DNA from: Halicephalobus mephisto
Taxonomy: Eukaryota; Nematoda; Chromadorea; Rhabditida; Panagrolaimidae
Direction: 5' to 3'
Assembly: GCA_009193035.1 (NCBI GenBank)
Contig: SWDT01000004.1
Location: 62,001-126,000, forward strand
DNA length: 64,000 bases
A program made the translations under genes and the position numbers. Each line of letters starts with the position of its first letter. Positions within the stretch are counted from its first letter, which is position 1. Below are positions 55,222-64,000 of this stretch, piece by piece. The notes beneath the pieces were generated by a model. The model made no database searches. It worked only from the letters and a program-made list of their open reading frames with translations, and was not told where the DNA came from.

Positions 55222-57803
55222 TTTAAATTATTTTAAAATTTAAATTTAATTTTTATAAATTTAAATTTAATTTTTTAAATTTAAATTTAATTTTTTTAAA
55301 TTTAAATTTAATTTTTTAAATTTAAATTTTTACTTTTTTTTAAATTTAAATTTAATTTTTTAAATTTAAATTTTTACTTTTTTTTAAATTTAAATTTACT
55401 TTTTTTTAAATTTAAATTTAATTTTTTTTAAATTTAAATTTAAATTTTTTAAATTTTTATTTGTTGTAAATAAATTTTGAAATATTTGAAATTTCTCAGG
55501 AAATGGGTTATAAAATTTTTTTTCAATTTTTAAAAATTGTTTATTTTTCATTTGGGATTTTTGAAATATGTCCATATAGGATATCATAATTCATAAAATT
55601 TTTAAATTTCAAATTATTTGTGGAAAAAAAATATTTAAAATTGTTTTATGAAATTATTTGAATTAAAATCAGATTGAATAAATTTATTTTCATTAATATT
55701 TGATTTTTAAAAAAGAAATAACTAGTTTAATTTTTGATTTTATAAAAAGTAAAAAATTTTCTGAAATTTATTTTCATTAATTTTTGATTTTTAAAAAAGA
55801 AATAACTAGTTTAATTTGTAATTTTATAAAAAGTAAAAAATTTTCTGAAATTTATTTTTATTAATTTTTAATTTTTAAAAAAGAAATAACTAGTTTAATT
55901 TTTTATTGTATAAAAGGTAAAAATTTTCTGAAATTTATTTTCATTAATTTTTAGTTTTTAAAAAAGAAATACCTAGTTTGTGGTTTTAGAAAAATTAAAA
56001 AATTTAACAAAAATTTATTTTCATTAATTTCTGGTTTTTAAAAAAAATAACTAGTTTAATTTTTGATTTTATAAAAAATTAAAATTTTATCGAATAAATT
56101 TATTTTCATTAATTTTTAGTTTTTAAAAAAGGAATAACTGGTCTAGTTTCTGATTTTAGGAAACATGAATGACTTGCTGAAATTCATTTTCACTGGTTTT
56201 CAAGACAAGAAAAAATGATTAAACTGATTTATCCTTAATTAAATGGTTTTTTGATTGGTTTGCCAAAATTTTTCGTACTAATTTTTCTTATAAAAAAATA
56301 ATTTATTTCATATTTAATGTAAAAACGGCTCCATATTTCTTCCCCAGCGGCAATCGCCCCTAGTAATTTTTCTTCTTTTTTGATTTACGCTAATTTTGGA
56401 ATTTTTTTAAAGTTAATTTTTAAAATTTAACTGAAATATTAGACCGTTCCAGATGTCAAATAGATTAATTTAGAAAGTCAAAAACGGTCTGTATAAAGTT
56501 ATCCCCTCAGGGTATTTATCCCTTTTAGCTTGGTTTTGTTTCGAAACTTTTTTAAAATTAATTTTTCTAATTTAACTGAAGTATTAAACCGTTCCAGACT
56601 CTAAATAGACTGATCTAAAAAGTCAAAAATGGTCTTTACAAAGTTATCCCCTCAGGGTATTTATCCTTTTCTATTCTTACCGATTTCGAAACTTTTTTAA
56701 AATTAATTTTTGTTACTCACTTGGCACGCTAGTTACCTCAACTGTCAACAATACTGATCTAAAAACAAAAAATAAATCTTTCGAAATAAAATAAACTATT
56801 ATGTATAAAAATTTTAAATTTATTTTTCGAAATTTTGTTGATTTTTATTTTAAAATTAATCAAATTAAATTTTTGCTTAATTTTGAAAAAATTTAAAACG
56901 GTTTTTCGAAATTTAATCACACCCGATTTTTATCATCGAAAATGGAACGATTAGGCTGTCTCGTGCTCACCACAAGGGATGAATGGCTTGACAATGTTGA
57001 CTTGTACTACCTTCCACCTTAAAAAATGGATTGATAGGCCTAAATCGTGCTCGATATAAAGGAAAAAGTGGTAGCAAGACCTGTCAAAATTGACTCGCAT
57101 TGGTCTAAAACCTAAAAAAAAGAATGACTGACTTAATTTGCGTCTACTATACAGGAATAAATATTTTTAGAACATTTCGTCAAAAATCAACTTTTGTTTT
57201 AATTTTAATTTTTTTGAAAACGAATATCTGGTTTAAATTACGGTAGATAAAAATTATTTTTTAGAACATTTCGTCAAAAATCAACTTTTGTTTTAATTTT
57301 AATTTTTTTGAAAATGAATATCTGGCTTAAATTACGGTAGATAAAAAGTATTTTTTAGAACATTTCGTCAAAAATCAACTTTTGTCCTAATTTTCATTTT
57401 TTAAAAATCTAATTTGCAATAAAAAAATTTCAAAGAACATTTTACCAAAAATCGACTCTTTTTTTTAAAATAATATTTAAATTTAATTTTTATTTTTAAA
57501 ATAATATTTAATTTTTATTTTTAAATTTAATTTTTTTAATTTTAAAAATAATATTTAATTTTTATTTTTTTAATTTTAAAAATAATATTTAATTTAAATT
57601 TTTAAAATAATATTTAATTTTTTCACGTGTAAAATTCGAAATATTTGGATTTAATTTTCGACGAAATTGGATTAATGAAAAAAGTCCATTGTTCTTCCAA
57701 CTTTTTCCAACCGAAAATGAGAGCAGGTCAACGCTCTCTTTTATTTCGAATTTTTTACATTTTATTGATTAAAATTATCTTTATTGAAATTCCAGATCGA
57801 GAA
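55222..57803. other. Repeat-rich intergenic region
   Basis: Arrays in order: 55225-55450, tttaaatttaaatt low complexity; 55675-56160, about six 84-bp units with aaaaaagaaataactagttt; 56400-56700, two copies of a roughly 140-bp unit with agttatcccctcagggtatt; 56930-57110, two diverged copies containing a cgtgctc section; 57140-57400, three roughly 97-bp units with gaacatttcgtcaaaaatca; and 57470-57620, aaataatatttaatttttat low complexity. No gene is supported. Confidence 0.7.
55675..56160. repeat. About 84-bp tandem repeat, six copies
   Basis: Unit landmarks: aatttattttcattaatttt, aaaaaagaaataactagttt and gattttataaaaagtaaaaa. Confidence 0.9.
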
Positions 57804-59135
57804 ATGTCATCTTCCGTCCAAGGACCCGGATTAAGAAGAATTTATCTCTCTGAAGACCCCGGGATGAAGACCGAAATTTGCTACACCGACGGATTCTACC
57901 GTAACACTGGCAAAGAAGAATCTGAAAAAAAATTAATTCTAGTGGCTGAGAAGATCCAGGCTCAGGTAATTTTAAAATAATTAAAATATTTCAAAATTCT
58001 AAAAATCGAAAATTCGTGCTGGGACCATTTTTAAAAATATTTATTTTTAATTTTATTTTAAATATTTATTTTTTATTTTTACAAAATTACAAAAATTTCT
58101 GAAAATTCGTGCTAAAATATTTATTTTTAGTTTTTACAAAATTATGACTAAAAAGTTTCGAAAATTCGTGCTGAGACCATTTTTAAAAATATTAATTTTT
58201 AATTTTATTTTAAATATTTATTTTTTAATTTTTACAAAATTATGACTAAAAAGTTTCGAAAATCCGTGCTAGGACCATTTTTAAAAAAATCTAATTTTAA
58301 TTTTTACGATTTTTGAATAATTTAAAATCAAAAATTTTGAATGTTCTTAGAAAATCGAAAATTCGTGTTGGGACCATTTTTAAAAATATTTATTTTTAAT
58401 TTTTTTAAAAATATTTTTAAATATTTTTTTAAATATTTATTTTTAATTTTTTTTTAAATATTTTAAAGAATTTTTTTGAATATTTATTTTTAATTTTTTT
58501 TAGTTGCTGATGTCGGTAGAAAAATTAATTTCTCTCACTGGACAAATTGATGGAAGATTGGATTTGCCGAGAGAACAACTACAGTACTACCAAGAAACAA
58601 TCTGGCCGATTCTGGTGGAAACTGATCAAGAAATAAATTGGCTTTCAGAATCCGTCCGAGAAGGCATCGATGCCTGCACCATAGACGAAAAAAAACTTTC
58701 TGGTCTTTTGGCTTTGAACAAATTTCAAGTACTGTAAAATTAAAATTTTTATTTTTATTTAAATTAAAATTTTTTATTTTTATTTAAATTAAAATTTTTT
58801 ATTTTTATTTTTATTTAAATTTTTATTTTTATTTTTATTTAAATTTAAAATTTTTATTTTTATTTAAATTTAAATTTTTTATTTTTATTTAAATTTAAAT
58901 ATTTTTATTTTTATTTTTAAATTAAAATTTATTTTTATTTTTAAATTTTATTTAAAATTAATTTTTTCAGCTTCAAGTTCAAAAAATAATTAAATTTCTT
59001 GCTGTTGATTTAAATGACGAAATCGAGTCAATTTTGGAACTTCGAGAAAAAGGAATCCAAGGAATCGCTTTGAAATCTACAACTCTAGAGCTCCTCAAAC
59101 GAGAACACATGAATCTCAGAACGAAACTTCTCTGA
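57804..59135 (+). CDS. Unrecognised 183-residue helical protein
   Basis: Three exons (57804-57965, 58504-58728, 58971-59135) join in phase 0 throughout. No domain is recognised. The first 30 residues are hydrophilic with conserved-looking ICYTDGFYRNTGKEES; the rest is predicted to be helical with heptad-like leucines (LILVAEKIQAQLLMSVEKLI, QVQKIIKFLAVDLNDEIESI, TTLELLKREHMNLRTKLL). That suggests a subunit of a small coiled-coil complex; this is inference. No signal peptide or membrane segment. The ATG at 57804 was chosen because a good acceptor (attccag) lies just before it, so it may be spliced-leader trans-spliced. It converges on TCERG1, with only 266 bp between the two stop codons. Confidence 0.7.
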
Positions 59136-59401
59136 ATCCAATTATTCAAATAATATCAAACATAATATAAAATTTCATTATTTTAAAAAGTAAAATTTCT
59201 TAAAATAATATCTTCAAAAAAACTAACTTCAATACAGTATTTTTTTGAGAAATTTGATCTCCTCGGGCATTTAATCCTTTCGGATTTCTGTTCTTATCAC
59301 TTTTTGGGTTGTTTTTATACCACAGAAATAAATGTAGACAACAAATCATTAATGTTGCAAACAAAAAGACCCATCAAACAAAAATTCCAACATAAATAAA
59401 T

Positions 59402-62400
59402 TCAATGTTCTTCAATAGAAGTAGATGCAGTTGGTGGAGGTGGTGGTCCTTTCCTGTCTAAATCTTCAATATACCTTTCCAGTTCCAATTCACGTTCTTC
59501 CGGACAACTATCAAGCACAAGATATCTTTTATCCGTCTAAAACAATGTATAATTTAAAACATTTAACTTTTCTCACTCACCTGTAAAACCGCCAATATAT
59601 CACTCAAATGTCCTTCATTATGCAAAATTTTCTGCTTAGATTCATGAGTTATTATTTTCACTTCTTTTAGAAATTCACGGAATTCTCTCAGAAGTTCATC
59701 CAATCGAACTCTACGCCATTCTCTGAAATCACTTTCAAGTCTTTTTTCGTTTTCAGAAAATTTCGAATATTTCTCATCTGAAAGCACATTTTTCTTCACA
59801 TCCTTCCATCTTGTATTAGGATTCCAATCTGATTCTTCACTGAACAATTTAAAAAGAACATCTTGACGTTTTCTATTTAATTCCCGAACATGTTCTTTAT
59901 AAATATCTTCTTTCATTTCTCTCGTAAGATAATCCAATCTTTTATAACGACTATCCTTCTTCAAAATCTTCCTTGCATCATGCCAAGAGTAATCACCATG
60001 TTTAATCTAAAAAAATCATTCAGATCACTTTTTGAAAACTTTCTTACCAGATCTTTTAAAATAACTTTGTAACTTTCAATTTCCTCTTTTTCAAGCATTA
60101 TTTCTTTCTCCTTATTTCTTTCCTTCTTCTGTTCATTCAGCTCTGACTCAACTTCACGTTTACGGTTTTCAATTGCAATTTCTTCAGCAGTTTTAGGAGC
60201 ATCATGATCATCTTTCCCTTCATCATCAGATGCATCTTTTTCCGGCAAAGAAGATACATATTCTCTAAAAAGTTCCTCCCTCCAAGAACTATCTAGCGGC
60301 TTAGTTCTATAACGTGGATCTTCATCAATTTGTTTCTTAACCTTCGACCATTTCGAACGTCTATGAAGATCTTCTTGTTCTTTCAGTAATTCAATAAATC
60401 CATTCTTTGCCTAAAAACAATACTAGTCATACTACAAAAAGTAAAAATACTCATTGCTCTAGTCTCAGCGCAAATTTCAAAAGCTAAAGCAGCTTACAAC
60501 CTTCTTTTTATGCAACACCAATATCACAATTGGTGCTTTACAACTATATTCCATTTGAATACATTTAGATTTTTAAAATAAAGCTACATAAAGTTTAAAA
60601 AGGCTCAATCTATTCCAAATATTAATAATCATGAAGTAATTATTAAACATTCTATAAATCATAACACCAAAATATCTCATCGAAAATAGATAACTTCACT
60701 TATACTAAGTTTGAACCTAATACTAGTACTAATAATACTAATCCTAATACTACTAAAAATACAAAACAAACCTCCTCTTTTTGTTTTCTTTTTTCTTCCT
60801 TTTCTTTCTTATAAAGTTCATCAACAAAATCCTTGAAATAATCTTCACGATCTCTATTTTTTTCAACAGCTTTAAATCTTTCATCTTTACCATATTTCGT
60901 CACAAATGTAGAATAACTTGATTTTCCATCGAGATCCGCTTCTTCAAGTAACTTCATGAAATTTTCCTTCGCTTCTTTTGCTTTAGCTTTTCTCTCAGCT
61001 CGTTCTATTTCAGCTCTTTCACGTGAATATTCATCAAAACAATCTCGACGTTCACTAGCACTAAGTAATAAATATCTCGGATCAAATACAATTTTTGAAA
61101 GTTCTTTTTGGAATGTTGAATTTGCACTAACATTACGTTCTTCCATCATTTCTCTAAATTGTTTTTTTCTTTCTTCTAACGGTATTTGAGCACGAGTCTC
61201 TTGAGCTTTCTTTTCTGCTTCTATTGCCGGATCAATCACCTTAGGTTTAGGTTTTGCTTTTTCTTTTCTTTCACTTTCAGCAGCTCTTTTTTGTTCTTCA
61301 AGTTTTTCTTGTTTCTTTTCCTGTCTAGTTTTCTTCCTAGGTGGAGCTTTTGAATCCTCATCTTCCTCCTCTGTTCCTGATTCATTCTCTGGTTCATTTC
61401 TAACTTTAGCCGGATTGAGCGTTGTTCCAGCAGATCCATTTTCATCTGGTTCTGGTCTTTTCGTCACCATCAAATCAACATCAGGTCTATTGTAAAGTTC
61501 AGGAGGTCGTTGCCACAATGACGTTTTAGTTGTCGGATTGAAGAAGAACACTCTTCCATCTCCTGTCCAAACGACACACCAAGGAGTTCCAGAAACAGGA
61601 AGACTTGTAACTGGTCTAGAAGCGTCACCACTTGCAGCAGGCTGAGATACAGTATTACTCGTCACAGGAGTTGGTTGAGCTATAGCTTGAGGATATCCAG
61701 GAGTTGGTTGAGCTACAGCCTGAGGATACCCAGGAGTTGGTTGAGCTACAGCTTGAGGATATCCAGGAGTAGGACCTACAGGAACAGGTTTCAATGATGT
61801 TCCATTTTTTTCTTTTTCAATTAAAGCTTTCGGTTTTTCCCATGTATTTTCACCAGTAATCGAATTATAGTAATATGGACGTCCTTCTGGAGACACAAAC
61901 TGAGCCCAAGCTGAATCTGGATCCGTCGGCATCCTTGCAGGAACAGCTCCAACAGGAGGATAACCAGCAGGATAACCACCAGGCATTAATGGAGGGATTC
62001 CTGAAATAATTAATTAGCATCGTTAGAAATGACATTAAACCCCAAAACCCTCCTCATAAAAACCCAAGGAACTAAAAAATGCCAAACGTATCAATGAGGA
62101 GAGATTCAAAAAAGAGCATTACAATCAATGTCAAGCTTCTCCGAGAAGTAACGATGGTATCATCAATGGTGAAACAGGTCCAAGTCCACAAGTGAGCTCA
62201 TATTCCTTTCCTGTCAAAGTATGATCAGATATTCCGAAACTTACTCCTAACAGCAATGGAATTTTCAACAGCAAACTAATTTTTTTAGAAGTGGGTTCTA
62301 TCTCAATTACCTGATACCACTAAATCCTAATCAAGGCCAAATTTTTTAACAAACTTACCACCTGAAATTGATTAAAAATTCCCCTGAAAAAACAACAATA

Positions 62401-63215
62401 TACAAACAAACCTTGTGGATTTTTTTCACGCTCGGCTTTCATGCCCTGTTCGACTATTGCTTGCAACCCTGCTTGATCAACGACTCGAACTTTCTCACCC
62501 TCAGGCCGTTGCCACACCGTAGCTCTAGTCACGGCATGATAGTAGTAGTATTTGTCAGCACTAGCTTTGGTTTCGACCCAAACTTCGTCTTCAATGCCTG
62601 CCAACTCGAACCACTGGAAAATTGGAGTTTTTTGAGGTTGTTATTTAAAAAACTTACGCGTTTTATGTTGTCTTGAGGATTCGCGGGAGGTCTGAATCCA
62701 GGGGCCATCTGGCCGGGGGGAACACCGACAGGAGGGGCGAATCCGGGACGTGGGGGAAAACCAGGTCGAGGAGCGTAGCCTAGTCCAGGACGCGCCGGTC
62801 TAGGCCCACGTGGCGGTATACTAGAAGCTAAAAAAAAGATTCATATATTGATTTTGCTCAAAATAACCAAAAATAAGTAAATCTATGTAAACAAACAAAA
62901 AACAAACCTCTGGGAGGTGTATTATTGAAAAATGAAGGAGGTTCCTCATCCATATTTGCGCTCATCAAAGGTCGAGGAATCGGACGAGCCCCTGGCGGAA
63001 CCATCAATCCAGGGGGCCTCATCATCGGCGCAGCTCCGGGGGTGTACCTAAATAACAGTTACAAGTAAAATTACGAAATCAAACCTTCCAGGAGGAGGAA
63101 TATTCCCCTTCACGTCTTCTGGAGCTTCTTCGAATCGAGATCTCCTTCTCGGCGGGGTGTTTTCGCCTGCATCGCCGTTTTGCGGGATTTGAGTATCCGT
63201 TTCCATTGACTCCAT
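59402..63215 (-). CDS. tcer-1: Transcription elongation regulator 1 (TCERG1/CA150), WW and FF domain protein
   Basis: Eight exons (63085-63215, 62908-63047, 62658-62827, 62412-62613, 60772-62000, 60048-60410, 59581-60006, 59402-59536) join in phase to 931 residues. The Pro/Arg-rich N-terminus (PPRRRSRFEEAPEDVK) precedes WW1 (about 148-185, DEVWVETKASADKYYYYHAV), WW2 (about 245-272, GRPYYYNSITGENTWEKP) and WW3 (about 353-382, GRVFFFNPTTKTSLWQRPPE). A basic linker (APPRKKTRQEKKQEK) leads to a series of FF domains (from about residue 490, including TFQKELSKIVFDPRYLLL and SKWSKVKKQIDEDPRYR). The end is DKRYLVLDSCPEERELELE and DRKGPPPPPTAST, the conserved TCERG1 terminus. It is a nuclear protein coupling RNA polymerase II elongation to splicing; in C. 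elegans tcer-1 affects germline-dependent longevity. The WW2-WW3 linker has three TPGYPQAVAQP repeats. Confidence 0.97.
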
Positions 63216-64000
63216 AATTGGAATCTAAAAATCAATAATAAAAAGGAAAATTCGAAAAAGAATAAGTTGGATTTTTATAAAACAGAGAAATGGAAACTCG
63301 GTCAACCGCGTTGCTAGGAGAACACTTTGCCAAACGATTTTATTCCTTCCGCGAGTTATTTTTACTTTGATTTTACTACTTTTCAGCATAAATCTACTTT
63401 ATCCGGATCCTATTTTCCTTAAATTTATGTAAAATGTAAACATCGCAATAAAATCCGCAACATGCATGCATTGCTAAGACAAGTTGGATATTTTCGAGAT
63501 TTATCTTTATCTTCTTACTTTACCTAAAATTTTCGGCTATATTCCTGAAAATAGAAGATCCAAGGCAAATGAAGCTTTTGAATATCTCAAATAATCTTAT
63601 TAAGTTTGTTTAAACGAAATCGATATATGAAACTGATTTTTGAAGACTCAAAGCATCTTAAAACCAATTTTCTGCCTTCTAAAATTGAAAATTTCAACAT
63701 TTATGGCATTCAGTACCTAAACTACATTGTTATTTGTAATTTATAAACAAAACGAAACCTACTCTCCAGTAGGAAAGTAAATATGCATTTCATTTTGCCG
63801 ATCGAGAAATTTTCTGAAGACTTGTCACGGACATTGTGCCCGCTGAATTGGCCGAGATTCTGAGTTATTTCCACCAATGTTCATCACAAATTGAAAAATC
63901 ATTTTTTTAAATGAAAAATCATTTTTTTTAAATGAAAAATCATTTTTTAAAATGAAAAATTGACTACTTTTGGAATATCTGGTCCTAATTTCATGGAACA
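63216..64000. other. 5' flank of TCERG1 to the window end
   Basis: Unique sequence, no exon supported. At 63893-63960 is a short array of aaatgaaaaatcatttttt. The region probably contains the start of a divergent neighbour beyond the edge. Confidence 0.4.
63310..63323. promoter_or_regulatory. Candidate RFX/DAF-19 X-box
   Basis: The palindrome-like gttgctaggagaac lies 95 bp upstream of the TCERG1 ATG. It fits the RYYNYY-NN-RRNRAC form of nematode X-boxes except for AG instead of AT at the centre. It may act on a divergent gene beyond the window. Confidence 0.3.

Overview
The window looks like a rhabditid-type nematode genome. It is very AT-rich, splice acceptors are almost always TTTTCAG or TTTTTAG, and many introns are only 41 to 48 nt long. 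The gene families are typical of nematodes: serpentine chemoreceptors, a divergent nuclear hormone receptor, a ground-like domain protein, an FkbM-type methyltransferase, a CAP/SCP protein and a clan 3 cytochrome P450. I cannot name the species. All gene models were spliced by eye: donors, acceptors and reading phase agree throughout, but no transcript data were available.

Layout. Minus-strand block (about 0.5-22.2 kb): an acetyl-CoA transporter (SLC33A1 type) with a small ground-like gene nested antisense in one intron; a secreted three-PAN-domain protein; a nuclear receptor with a shortened ligand-binding domain; a membrane-anchored FkbM methyltransferase; and a very divergent, intron-containing histone H2B-like gene. 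Plus-strand block (24.6-47.1 kb): a secreted ML/GM2-activator-like lipid-binding protein, a 7TM receptor, a sulfotransferase-like protein, a helical protein of unknown family, and an Srh-type receptor whose last intron appears to use a GC donor. Then a CAP gene (minus), a second Srh-like receptor, a decayed Helitron helicase and a piggyBac-type MITE, a P450, an unrecognised 183-residue protein, and finally the conserved transcription elongation factor TCERG1 (tcer-1) on the minus strand.

The genes do not form a pathway. Most belong to fast-evolving environmental-response families (chemosensation, xenobiotic metabolism, secreted proteins), with two conserved housekeeping genes near the ends (SLC33A1, TCERG1). 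This is the usual make-up of a nematode chromosome arm.

Repeats dominate the non-coding space. They include a 263-bp inverted repeat at 1-263 and 5529-5791, a long intronic inverted repeat around exons 3-4 of the PAN gene, palindromic MITEs in several families, solo-LTR-like copies (one with a 5-bp target duplication), a tRNA-like SINE candidate, a 470-bp dispersed duplication and more than twenty short tandem arrays, many inside introns.

The best candidates for something new are the divergent H2B-like histone (21.5-22.2 kb) and the exon-flanking intronic inverted repeat in the PAN gene, which has the architecture expected to promote circular RNA or dsRNA formation.
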